Notes: generated by a model from the sequence alone, not told the origin. Shown: positions 1-11,549, counted from the stretch's first letter. The stretch is 64,000 nt of DNA from Bolinopsis microptera (GCF_026151205.1 NC_087075.1:13405628-13469627), one strand, 5' to 3'. Translations and numbers: made by a program.

Positions 1-269
1 ATGCCAGGAACTAGAAATAAATATTCTGGAATACTGTGTTTCCCTGAAGAGGTCTAAATCTAATTGGAACCATCAAGGTGAATAAAATAAAATTATTGGA
101 TGCCAGGAACTAGAAATAAATATACTGGAATACTGTGTTTCCCTGAAGAGGTCTTAATCTAATTGGAACCATCAAGGGGAATAAAATTAAATTATTGGAT
201 GCCAGGAACTAGAAATAAATATACTGGAATACTGTGTTTCCCTGAAGAGGTCTAAATCTAATTGGAACC
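1..269. repeat. 99-bp tandem repeat, about 2.7 copies
   Basis: The phrase ATGCCAGGAACTAGAAATAA recurs at 1, 100 and 199, a period of 99 bp. The units differ by a few bases (for example GGTGAA versus GGGGAA). The array runs off the left edge, so its true size is unknown. It ends where the sequence changes after 269. Confidence 0.9.
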
Positions 270-1401
270 CTGTAGGCGCCGCGCACAGGATCTATTTAAT
301 TGTTATCTTACAATTACATGTCGCATTTCTTAATTACTAGAGCCAAAATTTCAGAAGCAAAATAATTTAAAACATATTTCTGTCGTTCACGCAGTACAGG
401 CCGTGAGCACTGCGATCTAATTAATAGATCGAAAAATAATAATGGAGAAATTCCAAAAACCGCGCGCTCGTTATTTGTGATTAAATTGAGTGCTATTATA
501 TGCGCGCCTCTGTGAACAGCAGTACCGCTCAAGCATGAAGTACTAAGCGGTACGCAGTTCTGCGTGAGGCGTAGACATTTGTAGCACACGTTTCATTCAA
601 CTAATCAATTATGTGACATGTAATTATATTAAAGCAAAAAGAATATTAATTTTAGTAATAATTGACGTAAACATATGTGTTTAAATAACATTTATAATCT
701 AGCGAGTTACCAATAATATAATACTATTTGTTTGTATTATTGATTATATATGTTTACACTAGCCTATATTATGATGGAGATATACATTATATAATTGCTC
801 CAATATTCAACACTGCTAAACAACAAATACCTACTCGCCCATCGATGAAGCAGTCGCCAAAACAAAGCTCAAAGTTAATATACCTTCGTACTTCGTTTTG
901 GAAACTGTAGAATGCCAGTAAATAATTATAATTTGTGTTTCAATCGTGTATTCGATGGGCAAGCACTCGCCACTCGAGGCCGAGACAAACGGCACCGGCT
1001 CCGCCCTGCAACCATGAAGTAATGTAAGCAGTAAGGCGGGGCGGTGGTGTGCGCCGTTTATACGGCCCACAGCACGAGACATTTTGAGCTCCAAGACTTA
1101 CGACTATAAAAGTCCCGAGTTAAACGTAGCGACTTACCATCGTCAGCCGTCAAAAATTTAGAATTTGTATGTTATAAACTCTACATCTGATATCAGTATA
1201 ACATGTAATTTAGTTTGTTATTGGCTAAATTTTTAACTCGATTAAGCGATGCAGACGGATGAACTAGGCTCCTCCTCCGTCAAAAACACAATGAGAGGGG
1301 ATTGTGGAAGGACACGAACACTATTCGTTAACTCGTACCCCGGGTACCCCCTAGAACTATATGTCCCATCAGATCACAGGCAAATAAATATCACTTCTTA
1401 A
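270..1401. other. No recognisable gene
   Basis: The stretch is AT-rich with a GC-richer patch around 950-1080. Short open frames are present on both strands, but they show no recognisable domain and no paired splice sites. The part just below 1402 may be the 3' untranslated end of the adjoining LINE fragment. Confidence 0.5.
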
Positions 1402-2499
1402 TCAGAATTCAGTGAAATTTTTGTCACACCACTCAGTTCCATACCGGTTTTGAGCTCTTAGAAGTGACTGTTTAAGTAAATTCTTGATAGATCTGCATGT
1501 GGAGGTGAAATTTAACGGGCCAACTTTACGGAATTCATTCCACAGCCATGCAGATTTATAAACAAATTGATTAGTTGGAGAGGGCGTAATGAACAGATTA
1601 TCTTTCCTATTTGATATGTTGAATAAGTAGTATAACGAAATTGGTACTCGTGACTTAATGATCTTAAAAAGTTCCATTAAACAACGGTATCTGTACAGGT
1701 TCTCTGTAACAAGTAATTCATGTTTTGTGAATAGAGGCTTAGTGGACTCTTTAACATAGAATTCAGATCCTAGACGTTGAGAATTAATTGGTCTTGCTCT
1801 AGCACATGTCTTGAACTTGTCTACATAAGCTTCATAGTCTCCAAATAGAATCCTGATACACTTCTTTTGAGTAATAAATAGCGGTTTTAACTGATTATTG
1901 GGAATACCTCCCCAGACAGAAATAGCATAACCTAGGTGTGATTCAAAGAGGGAATGATATATTTGCTTATATAGTGATTCTGGTAAGCATTTCTTAATAC
2001 GGTAGATACGTCCACAAGCACTTCTTAGTTTCTTGTTGAGGGATGATATATGTGGTTTCCAGCTCAATTTATCATCCATGATTACTTCAAGAAATTTTGT
2101 CTGACTTACACGTTTAATTATTTTGTTATTAATGGACAAGTTTTGGCTATCTATATCGGCATCTAATTCGTTATTATTACGTTTAGAGGGAGAAAAATAC
2201 ATGTAACAACACTTCTTTACATTAATGTGCAGTAGGTTAACTCCCATATACTTGTTTACGGCCTGTAGTACTTCATTAGCTAATTCATATGCTTTATTTC
2301 TCGAATCGGCAGCGACAAATATATTAGTATCGTCTGCAAATAAGACAAATTTACCATTTTTAGTTATATTGCATATGTCATTGATGTACAGTAGGAAAAG
2401 TAGAGGTCCTAATACACTACCCTGAGGGACCCCGAATTCGACCGGTAATTCATCAGATTTGGTATCCAAAACGTTTACAAATTGTTTCCAATTAGACAA
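1402..2499 (-). pseudogene. 5'-truncated LINE reverse transcriptase
   Basis: This is a 365-codon open frame for the C-terminal part of a non-LTR retrotransposon reverse transcriptase. It opens directly before the motif GVPQGSVLGPLLFLLYIND and contains the catalytic FADDTNIFVAA box about 30 residues later. The thumb and C-terminal region follow (KFLEVIMDDKLSWKPHI, then a region rich in basic and aromatic residues). The endonuclease, the fingers and the first catalytic Asp are missing. Homology stops sharply near 2500, where unrelated sequence begins, which is the usual 5' truncation of LINE copies. The open frame is intact within the fragment, so the copy may be fairly recent, but it cannot move by itself. 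The motif style fits the CR1/L2/jockey group; the exact clade is not resolved. Confidence 0.85.
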
Positions 2500-2501
2500 A
2501 T

Positions 2502-2765
2502 AACTAGAGATAAGATTGCTGTTTGCTCATCCGAGCCACAGATGCACAGCGGAGAGGCCGCTGCTCTGTCAACTCTGAAGAGAAACGAGTTCAGTAGATT
2601 GTTCTTGTACATGAGACTCATAACCAATACTTCCACTTCGCGGCTCACTCCAAAGGGGATGGGAAGGGGGTTGCAGGAGACTCTTGGAATATCAGACCAT
2701 CCTTCCATAAGTAGTAGGTTTTGTAAACTTTCTTGCCAAAGTAGCTCTGTGAATTGCTGTATCAT
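2502..2765 (-). pseudogene. Possible tail of another LINE
   Basis: A short minus-strand frame contains NLLNSFLFRVDRAAASPLC followed by C-x-C and, about 18 residues on, another Cys. This resembles the Cys-rich tail seen after the reverse transcriptase or RNase H domain of some LINEs (consensus SPLCxCGxxEQTA). No catalytic domain remains. It abuts the truncation point of the neighbouring reverse transcriptase, so that copy may have landed in an older one. The assignment rests on a short motif only. Confidence 0.3.
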
Positions 2766-4503
2766 TCCCTTGGTGTACTTGTAAGTCTTTGGGGATAGTA
2801 GCAGAATGTGGTCCAGGTTTCTGTGGCTGATAACATAACATGCTAGCTTTCTTTATTTTTGTAAGTCGCGTCGGCTGACATCTTGGGTTGTACTGGATGT
2901 AACAAGTTTATTATCGGATGTCTACTTATATTTATTATGATATCATTATTCATTGTAATGGCAATAAAATTTAAATTTTGTTTTACTTAAAAATTTTGTT
3001 TTACTTAGTTCTTCTTATAATTACTTTGCGCTTTCTGCCTAAATGACTTGGTCAATGTAACTTAGTCAATGTGACACGAAGCTTTTATATTTATTGGAGT
3101 TGGAAAAGCATAGCAATTTTTAACTGACTGGCTAAATAGTAATTGGTAATTTTTTAAAAAATCTAAATCTTTTCAAACAATACATAATTATACAGAATTG
3201 AATGCTTCTAAATAAACCCAGTTATAAAAGGAGAAAACCGATATAGCCCTAATATCCACTATCCCAGTATGAAACCCAAATTATGTATTGAAAGAGGGGT
3301 GACCAAAACACAGTAGTGTGCAGTAAGAAATACCACACCCGCAATAACATTGGGCCCTAGCAAAAAATTAATTAATCAATGAATTAAAACATATATATTT
3401 TGAGGCTCACGACGTCTCGTCCCATGGGTGGAGTTGTAGGCTGAGTATGTGTTCAAATCTCCTTACTTCGTATGGTGAAACATTGAAAGGTTTGCCTTAG
3501 CCTTTGGGACGAGTGTTTGCCCACCGGGGATCCAAATATATGTTTATCATGGACATTACTTTGACACATAAACTAATCAAACGACTTTAATGATTCCAGA
3601 AAATTTTACTAACTGCATTTAGCTAGTTTATAGTAAATACACACGATCGCAGAATAGAGGAGCACAATTGGGTTCCTTGTTCTGCGACTGTGTTTCCTCG
3701 GTGGGCCGACAGGTTTTTGTTGTGTAGTAGTGCTGGGGAAAAAAACGCTTTAACTATCAATGAGAGTACAAATTTTTAATTCTTGACCTTAGTGCCACAG
3801 TTTCTGTGGTAAAAACAAATTTATAGTTAAACGTTATATATTGTAGAAGGGCATGATTTACTCACATCACTAAGCATCTGGATGGATAATTAGCACACAA
3901 AAATAAACTGACCTTTAAACATGACCACCAGCTATACCACGTAACCATAGCTCCGAAATAAATAAATTGCTCTACATAGAAACATCTGGCCTGATCCTAT
4001 CACATTGTGGTCCCCAGGGGTTCGGTAAAGCCCTCACAGGCAACTGGGTCCTTTTACCAGCCACAATAAAATTGATCATGCCAGTACTGTCATAAACTGT
4101 AACCAACTATTTAAAAATTAGATATCTTTTGCTAAATTTTAAATTTTAAGTCATAGAGCAATCTTCTCAATTTTAAAATTTTTAAGAATTATGTTTTACC
4201 CTAACTATGATGTGGTGGCATTAATACTAAATTTCAACTTTGAAAGTAAATAGATTATTAGTGACAACAAAATTATAGTTTAAGACATCCATTCTGCATT
4301 GTGTTTCCAATATTAGAATTTATGATATGTATTGATTGAATAATTGGTAATAAATTTAACTTTTGTTTTATTAACTTTTGTTTTATTATAATATTGTACT
4401 TATAGAAAATATATCACTCTAAAGGCTCCTTCTCCGAGCTAATGACTCTAAAGTTCCTGATAACATGAACTTTGTCAGGCTCTGCTGTCCTTTTATTGAG
4501 TAG
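2766..4503. other. No recognisable gene
   Basis: AT-rich sequence with no frame longer than about 60 codons and no recognisable domain. A short inverted pair, CTCGTCCC (around 3417) and GGGACGAG (around 3503), may mark an old mobile-element remnant. The segment just below 4504 has an ATG on the minus strand (around 4466) that could be the degraded start of the second ORF of the LINE whose ORF1 lies above it. Confidence 0.4.
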
Positions 4504-5408
4504 TTAGTCGACAACTTTCTTGTAGGCCATCCTGTCTGCAGCTGATCTATCTGGAGTAATGTAAACTGAACTAAACCCGTCTACATGTCTTAGTAGCTTA
4601 GTCTTGCTCAAGATGGTACGAGCTTGATCTGAGCTTGACAAAAGGAATTTCACTGGCCTGACTCGTTCACTTGTAGTTGTGTCCTTTCCAACTCGTTTAC
4701 ATCTCAAAATTTTCGGTTTTTCGTTGAGATGGTCCAACAAAATACCAGATACCTTAGCATCCAGGTTCTCCACGGCCTCAGTCTCTGGAAGCCCAAAGAT
4801 AATCAGACTTTTACTTCGATCTTCTTCTAGGGAAATTCTTTTCACTGCAGCTTGAATCTTCTTCGGTGCAAAGGCGTTTTTGCATGTGTTTTTCAAAAGA
4901 GACGAAAAGGTTTTGATCTCTTTCTGAGCTGCACTTTTCACAGTTCCAATCTCATCATCCTTCTTCAAAGCTAACTTCTCCTGCAAATCACTGATTTTAG
5001 CCATATCTGCTTCTTGCTTAGAGAGCAACTTCTCTTGTAGTTCAATGATTTTAGTCGCATCTTCTATTTTTTCTTTCCTGAAAATTCTGTTGTCGTTAGC
5101 TGTTTCTGTGGCGGATTGTAACAATGGACCACAATAATCGTTCAGCAAACAGCAAACTGTCTCTAACCATTCTGATAACCTTTCTCTAGCACACTTCTCT
5201 GGTTCAGTTTATCAAACTCCACATCATCGTTGTGTTCAACTCCGATTTTACTTCTAATCTCCTTGAAAATACTTTCAGTCGCCATTTGTATCTGATTCAC
5301 ATATTCCGTAAGAAACTGGCCATTCACGACCATATCATCATCTAATATATCCATATGTTCATTCTGTAGCGGAAGAGGCATCGTACACGTTGTACAGAAA
5401 ATGTACAA
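4504..5408 (-). pseudogene. LINE ORF1 remnant, frameshifted
   Basis: Two minus-strand frames (5408-5163, then 5148-4504) belong to one broken ORF1-type protein. The second frame has a Lys/Glu-rich coiled coil (repeats like ELQEKLLSKQEADM and DLQEKLALKKDDE). It then has the module found in many LINE ORF1 proteins: SLIIFGLPE, a KRVGK box, RPVKFLL, and VYITPDRSAADR. The first frame reads an acidic N-terminal part. Reading upstream from 5148 stays open without a stop for about 20 more codons, so a single frameshift near 5160-5200 separates the halves. ORF1 proteins of this kind bind RNA and form part of the retrotransposition complex. The matching ORF2 is not seen downstream. Confidence 0.7.
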
Positions 5409-5931
5409 ACAATGTATACAAATCTACAAAGCCAGAGAGATAATTCAACGCGCACACAGTACTACTGATAAGAGAGCTACAATTTAGCAACGAATGTAAA
5501 AGTGTAATATCGACATAGATAAGATTGACTGTTTGCGAACTAAATACGAATAACATTATTGCCCTGAGTCCTGACTTGACTGCCGGGTGCATATACAAAG
5601 TCCTTCCATTGTAATATTGAGTCATGTCATGTTGTAAGGTATGGACTCACGACCTTTCATAGGCAGTGATAGTTGCCAATGAAGTGCAAACAATGAATCA
5701 CGTTAACTGAAATGTTGTTAACATAAAACCATTGTGCATGCCTTTCTAAACAGCATACCTTTTTACTGTGATTATTTTTATGTGCTAACCATGAATTGCA
5801 GACATTGTGACTAAACTAAAAGTTTCTGCCACAGCTAGCTTACATAAAGACAGGGTAACAAAGAGATAACTTTCAATGGAAGTTCAAATTTCTAGGACCC
5901 TCAATAAAGGTAATATATAAATACTTAACAC
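5409..5931. other. No recognisable gene
   Basis: Continuation of the LINE-adjacent sequence, with no coding signal I can support. It may include the 5' untranslated region of the ORF1 remnant. Confidence 0.4.
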
Positions 5932-6037
5932 TTATAGTTCTCGTTCACATATTACATGATCACTGAAGCTGAGGGGATTACGCTAACTTTCAATTGTAAC
6001 ACAATAGTATTATATGTAAAACTGCTTACAGAGGGGA

Positions 6038-6295
6038 CAGTGGCGTAATGTTGCCTGTTGGCGCCCCCCCCCCCCCCCTCCCGCCGAAAAAGCGCCCCCC
6101 TGTTGGCGCCCCTTCCCCTTTTGGTGCTCCTCCCTAAAATTGAACAAATTAGGTGATTTTAGAGGAAACGCGCAGTTTTGCTAGTACTTTAGTTAAGTTT
6201 TCGAAATTGTCCCACATTCAAACGACGATTTGGCGCCCCCCTAAGAAGGCGCCCCCCGCTGTGCGGGGTCAGCGGGGCCCTTTGTTGCGCCACTG
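6038..6295. mobile_element. hAT-like MITE, 258 bp, copy 1
   Basis: The termini are CAGTGGCGTAA and, inverted, TTGCGCCACTG. The 8-bp sequence AGAGGGGA directly flanks both sides (6030-6037 and 6296-6303). CAG-type ends with an 8-bp target duplication are typical of hAT transposons. The interior is rich in GGCGCCCC and related blocks and encodes nothing. A second copy lies at 16021-16257. Confidence 0.9.
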
Positions 6296-6325
6296 AGAGG
6301 GGAGAGGGGGAAGGTTAGCCAAAAT

Positions 6326-6360
<35 letters not shown>

Positions 6361-7753
6361 AATGGCATAAAATGGCATAAAATGGAGACTTTTTCTATGA
6401 AGAAAATGGAAAAACCCATGAGTAATTCTCCATTTTCTCCATTTTATGCCATGAATTTTGTCTTCGAAATTTCATCTTTAACACCATTTAACACCTAAAT
6501 TGGACATCCTTACATGTTTATTTACGCTTACTAGGGGCGTAACAAGCTTATGAAAGCTCATAGTAGGCTACTAGATGCTTATACTAGGTTAGTAGAGGCA
6601 CACTTCAGGCAAACTCATAATTACTCAAGCCTAGTGTAAAGTTATTTCTACAGGCTACAGCAGGAGTGAGTAATAGGGGAGAGTAATAGGCACTGAGAAG
6701 TGAGACCTACATCCTCGAAAGTCGAAACAAGCTTGCACTGCATAGGGGAGGCCTGCCTTCCGAGATCGCATTACCAGGGGGAAGCCTAGAGTCCAAAATT
6801 GTGTACCGAGGGGTAAATTTCTAAGTCAACATTTTTCAAATTTTTTCTGAAAACCGCTTTTCTCCACGTTTCATGCTACCCTGTTCATTATTTGCCGAAA
6901 ATATTTTTTCGGTTTTTCGAAGTCCACACCTTCCCCTCGATACACAATTTTGGACTCGAGGTAATGCGATCTCGGAAGGCAGGCCTCCCCTTTGCAACAC
7001 GAGCTCGGAATCGGGAGCTCTCGATACGGGAGGTACGTATCGAAAATGACTCGGACCGAAAATTTTCTAAGTCAACATTTTTCAAAGTTTTTCTGAAAAC
7101 CACTTTTCTCCATGTTTTATGATACCCTGTTCATTATTGGCCGAAAATATTTTTTCGGTTTTTCGAAGTCCACACCTTCCCCTCGATACACAATTTTGGA
7201 CTCGAGGTAATGCGATCTCGGAAGGCAGGCCTCCCCTTTGCAACACGAGCTCGGAATCGGGAGCTCTCGATACGGGAGGTACGTATCGAAAATGACTCGG
7301 ACCGAAAATTTTCTAAGTCAACATTTTTCAAAGTTTTTCTGAAAACCACTTTTCTCCATGTTTTATGATACCCTGTTCATTATTGGCCGAAAATATTTTT
7401 TCGGTTTTTCGAAGTCCACACCTTCCCCTCGATACACAATTTTGGACTCGAGGTAATGCGATCTCGGAAGGCAGGCCTCCCCTTTGCAACACGAGCTCGG
7501 AATCGGGAGCTCTCGATACGGGAGGTACGTTTCGTAAATGACTCGGACCGAACATTTTTTAAGTCAACATTTTTCAAAGTTTTTCTGAAAACCATTTTTC
7601 TCCATGTTTTATGATACTCTGTTCATTATTGGCCGAAAATATCTTTTTTTTAAATAATTTTTCTCGAAATTCTAAATTTTTTAGGTTTTCCATGGCATAA
7701 AATGGCATAAAATGCTCCATTTATGCCATTGGCCCCCCCCCCCCCCCCCCCCC
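6326..7753. mobile_element. 1.43-kb element with homopolymer G tips
   Basis: The element opens with 33 G (6326-6358) and CCAATGGCATAAAATGG. It closes with the inverse, CATTTATGCCATTGG followed by 21 C (7733-7753). The 8-bp sequence GCCAAAAT flanks both ends (6318-6325 and 7754-7761), which shows insertion rather than a simple inversion. Subterminal GGCATAAAATGG repeats also form internal foldbacks. The interior is mostly a 246-bp tandem repeat and has no transposase, so it is non-autonomous. The 8-bp duplication suggests hAT or a related superfamily, but the G-tract tips do not match a family I know. Confidence 0.75.
6830..7640. repeat. 246-bp tandem repeat, about 3.3 copies
   Basis: Blocks such as GCCGAAAATATTTTTTCGG, CTCGAGGTAATGCGATCTCG and CGGGAGGTACGTATCGAAAA recur every 246 bp. 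The copies are almost identical, so the amplification is recent. Open frames through it are identical by repetition (starts 246 bp apart) and show no domain, so I do not call them genes. Confidence 0.9.
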
Positions 7754-7925
7754 GCCAAAATGTGATTGCACAATATGTGGACTACCCCTTACGCAATAAC
7801 TTTTAATCAGGTTTTACCAAGTTAATATAATAAATCATCTCTGCTGCAACTTAATGTTTATCCTTTGCTCCCACCTCCCATGAATATAACCACTAATATT
7901 TGAGACTCAATTCATGAAATTTGTA

Positions 7926-8042
7926 CAGTGTGGCTCGGAAGTAACTGCCCATATTTATATTTTCTGAAAATTTGTGCAATTTCAATACGAATAACATGAG
8001 TTATTTAAGAAAAATGTGGGCAGTTACTTCTGTGCCACCTTG
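7926..8042. mobile_element. Short mariner-like MITE, degenerate
   Basis: The left end CAGTGTGGCTCGGAAGTAAC is mirrored at the right by GTTACTTCTGTGCCACCTTG. TA precedes the left end; the right flank is CATA, so the TA duplication is imperfect there. The ends resemble those of the palindromic MITE at 13780-13897 (CAGGGTGGC...AGTNAC..CCC), so the two may be one family. Length is 117 bp, non-coding. Confidence 0.65.
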
Positions 8043-8298
8043 CATAATATATATACAGTTGTCACTGATGATATCATGGTTTTGTATCATGATTGAAACA
8101 TTTGTCTGACTCAACCGGTTGTTTCAATTTGTATATATATATATATATATATATATGAATTTTGTGTTTATATATATGTGAATTTCGTGTTTTACTGTTT
8201 CACTGAATGTCTCAAATATATATATATATAATATATCAATTCAATGAAATTTAAACTGATAACTTGTATGATATTTAATTTCAGGAGTACTCACAAGA

Positions 8299-9656
8299 AT
8301 GGCCACGGAAGAGGATCATATCGCTGAAAAGAAATTCTACAGCCCTTCATTATCAACACCCATAGTATCACAAGACTTGTTCTCTTCTTGTGTTCCATAC
8401 AAGTCTCCAGATAACATTGTTAATAACTTGGAGGAGGAGGAAGAAGAGGAGGAGGGGGATTGTGTAAAGGACCAGGAGTCGCATTCCTCAGTTCCTACTC
8501 TTGAAGCAGATGAAGATGAGATGGAGATTACTGATCTGGAAACATCAGTACTAAAATCTCCAGAAACCCCAGAACCCAACATGTTTGTTAATGAGGATAG
8601 TATGGGGTTTGATAACCTTAATGCGCTGAACATAGTCACTCCATCTGTGGACTCTACTCAGTCCTTCATGAGTCTACTGAAGAAGAACCTTTCTCCTATC
8701 AAGAGGAAGTGTTTAAGAGTTGAACTAGAACCTGAACCTCTTAACAGTACTCAGACTTACTTCAACCTGACTAAACATTACAAACTACTCTCAGAGGAGC
8801 GTAAGAAAGTTTTGTATGGTAAGACTTGTGATAAGAGTAATTCTACTACTGTGAGACCACTAAGAAGGAAACTATTTAACGAGAAGGAGGGAGAGAAAGA
8901 GGAGGTATTGGAGAGAAGGGAAGAGAAAGAGGAGGAGGTAGTGGAGGCTACTGAACTGGGAGATTATGATTACAAATTGGAGTCGTTTGAAGAAGAGTGG
9001 GCTAAAGTCTCTGTTCTGAAACCAAACTCTGCAGTACGAGTTAAGAGCACCGCAAAAACAGATGGAGTATCTGCTACTAACAGAGAAAGTGGAGACAAGT
9101 CAAATGGTCCCTTTAATGTGGCTAATTCTCTCAAAACTCCGAATAAACAGATTGTTAAGTTGCAGGGGGAGACCCCACTTGACATCTGTGATATTGATGT
9201 TCCTTCAATGGTTGTAGAAGAGACTGTGTGCACTGTAGAAGATACTGTGTATTTGGTAGAAGAGCGTGAAGGAGGAACAGTATCTAGTGTTTCTACGGAC
9301 TGTAAACCAGCCGAAACAGTTGACTTTACTAGTTTTCAAGAGATTGTCAGCGATGAAAAGTTGGAACCAGTTTCTTGTGCCTTGCAGTCAGTTGATAACG
9401 TTATTGTAACTGATTTAACCTCTAACGCAACCACTATCAAGAGTGTGCAGACAAATGAGGCTATTGTTTCTTCTCCTGCTAAAGAGAATGTCGCCACAGA
9501 TGAACACAGTCACTCTGATAACGTAGTGACAATGTTACCTGAGTGTTTAGAGGTGGAGAAAGTTTCGGACTACTTTTATCAAGACAAGAAGATGAAAAGT
9601 GAAGATTGTCCGGAGAAGAAGTTATCGGCTGTCGCTGGTTTAAACAATCAGTTGAG
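8299..9656 (+). CDS. Acidic, Ser/Pro-rich protein, exon with start codon
   Basis: I do not recognise this protein. The exon starts after a clear acceptor (TTTCAG, ending at 8284); the first ATG (8299) sits in a good context (AAGAATGG). It encodes about 452 residues that look mostly disordered. There are Glu runs near residues 45-52 and 200-215, proline-directed phosphorylation-type sites (KSPETPEP, LSPIKRK, SSPAKE) and basic patches (SPIKRK, RPLRRKLF), the last resembling a cyclin-docking RxL. This composition suggests a nuclear, cell-cycle-type protein, but that is inference. The exon probably ends at AG/GTTGGT (9656), in phase with the next exon at 9798. Reading on past this donor gives only a short hydrophobic tail and a stop at 9702. 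An untranslated first exon should lie upstream. Confidence 0.7.
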
Positions 9657-9797
9657 GTTGGTTTCCTGGAAATTCTTCGTAGCTAGAATATTCAGTATTT
9701 GAACAAAATGTTCCAAAAACTATTTTTATTATTTTCCCTGTGTGTTATCTTTGCCTTAGCGTTCCTTAAACTTAAGTTTTACCGAAATATGTTTCAG

Positions 9798-9862
9798 CTG
9801 TAAACGACCTCTAGTCCACAAACAAACATTTGATCCAGAGAACAGAATCTACAAGAGAGCAA
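9798..9862 (+). CDS. Second coding exon of the acidic protein gene
   Basis: A 65-nt exon lies between the acceptor ATGTTTCAG and the donor GCAA/GTGAGT. Its phase (1 nt completing a codon at the start, 1 nt left at the end) fits the preceding exon exactly. The joined reading is Ser, then CKRPLVHKQTFDPENRIYKR. The high density of charged and aromatic residues and the strong splice sites make it a convincing exon although it is short. I do not recognise the motif. Confidence 0.6.
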
Positions 9863-10091
9863 GTGAGTAGCTCTGTTAACAGCAGTTGTTGTCAGGTGTT
9901 ACCAGGTGTTTCCAGTGCAGGTGTTACTAGGTGTTACTAGGTATTGCCAGGTGTTGCCAGGTGATACCATGTGTCAGGGGGTAACCTGTGACATACATTT
10001 TATCAGAATTAAAAGTAATACGGCTTACCGTACCTGTGACATATATTTTATGAGGAAAATTAAATTAAATGTTCCTAAAGTAAAAAGGGGG

Positions 10092-10357
10092 AGGCGATCG
10101 TGTTACCACTACACCAACCGGCCGACGGAGCAGAAGGCCCGGGTTCAAACCCAGTTGGATGCAAGTCGGCCAGTTACCAAGCTGTGATTTGGTACAGCTT
10201 CGGCTGGTGATACACACTCCCTGGCTCGTAGGACTAACCCCCTACAGCTAGTATAGTGCCTCAGCACAGAGTGGCTTAGGGTTACTGAAAAGGAGATAAG
10301 CACCTCAGGCCATCCCAACTTGTGGGAGAGACCTGCCCTTGTATCTTGTTGTAAAGT
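10092..10357 (+). mobile_element. tRNA-derived SINE with inverted 5' head
   Basis: A 15-bp direct repeat (AAAGTAAAAAGGGGG at 10077-10091 and 10358-10372) flanks the element, so it is one retroposition event. The body is in plus orientation: a B-box-like GGGTTCAAACCC, then CCAAGCTGTGATTTGGTACAG, a block shared with the SINE at 31.5 kb. The first ~36 bp (GTGTTACCACTACACCAACC) is the reverse complement of the A-box head seen at 31.5 kb. The head is therefore inverted relative to the body. Confidence 0.75.
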
Positions 10358-10372
10358 AAAGTAAAAAGGGGG

Positions 10373-11549
10373 CGTTTAAGTGAAATCAGAGCAGACAACC
10401 TAAATCAATTAAATCAATTAAATAATTGAATAACAATAAATTAAGTAACTAACCATGGTAAGGAGCCGGGTAGTGTTGGCCCTGTTGGGGCCACTCTCCT
10501 ATAACAGCGCAGTAAACGACACTGGACTCTGAAATGAAGAGATTATCACACCTGACTTAAAGTTGCGACAAAAATATAACATGACAACCATGCTTACTAG
10601 GTCTAAAAATAGTAATAACCCAGTTTTACCCTTATTCTCTTATTGAATTTATTAACCTGTCGATGGAACTTTGGTTTATTAAGTCATCACAAACTCTACC
10701 AGATTATTTAGTCTGATAATTATTGAATTTTTATTTTCAAATTATCTTCTTCACGCTATTGAATATGCACATAATAAATCTATAAATGTAATCGACGTGT
10801 TCATTCTACATCCTAATACGGAGCCTCACTGAAGCTGTGAGTATTGAATTACACACGGTCCGCACAGTCTTTACTCCCCACTCTATGAGATCACCGTTTT
10901 ATTGTGTGCTTCTGTTGTGTGCAGTCTGCTGCACGAATGGAAGTAATTTCTTTCTCGACGATTCTTCGATATTTTATTGTATCTCCTAATAATAGATTGT
11001 TTTGCACAGAAAAGGTTTTTTTAAATAATTTTGTTAATTGTAATTTTGATATCAAATTAATTACAAATTTGGCTCCCCAGGCCCAGCATCTAGGGTAATT
11101 GAATTGATCAATATTACATTCAATTCGTGTTTAACCAACCCACTTAAGCGAATTTGGCTACTAGACGAAATCGCAGGAGCCAGAGTGTTTTTGTGCAAGA
11201 AACAAAAGAAAAAGTCAAAGCAGCATCTTCTGATATCAAATTTGCCTGCCGGCTGCCAATCAACTGTGAAACAATGTTTGCAGGCTTTTTAAAGAACAAA
11301 TTTTATAAAATCCAAGTCTCAAGAGTAAGAATAAACTTCTTGTTTGCTCAGCCTTGCTTTTGTAAGCAAACATGTTCTTCTGATAAGTATTTGTTTTACA
11401 TGTATTTTACATGTATTTTATATTAAACAGTAATAACCATCCTAGTCAACTATCGATAAACCATGCCTATTACTTTCCCTAACTAATACTACAGAGTATT
11501 TCTACCTTCCTCTTGAAGTTCGGTAAATAGGGGTTTGACAATGTAATAA
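10373..11549. other. Intron and likely promoter region of the BTB gene
   Basis: AT-rich DNA with short open frames only (10904-11098, 11104-11292, 11154-11426), none with a recognisable domain. It lies between the SINE and the BTB gene and presumably holds that gene's promoter and any 5' untranslated exon. I see no clear TATA box placement. Confidence 0.4.

Larger units (their letters stand above)
5935..7788. mobile_element. PIF/Harbinger-like MITE split by two insertions
   Basis: The left part (5935-6037), the piece at 6304-6317 and the right part (7762-7788) align in order with the intact 164-bp MITE at 21817-21980. Shared blocks include GTTCACATATTAC, GGGATTACGCTA, ACACAATAG, TGTAAAACTG and the TACCCC right end. 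TTA flanks both ends (5932-5934 and 7789-7791), the target duplication of PIF/Harbinger elements. The copy has been opened by a hAT-like MITE and then by a larger element tipped with G tracts. Confidence 0.7.

Noticed and set aside
6888-7595. Four similar 71-75-codon frames
   Set aside because: They are the same frame repeated by the 246-bp satellite and show no domain or splice context.
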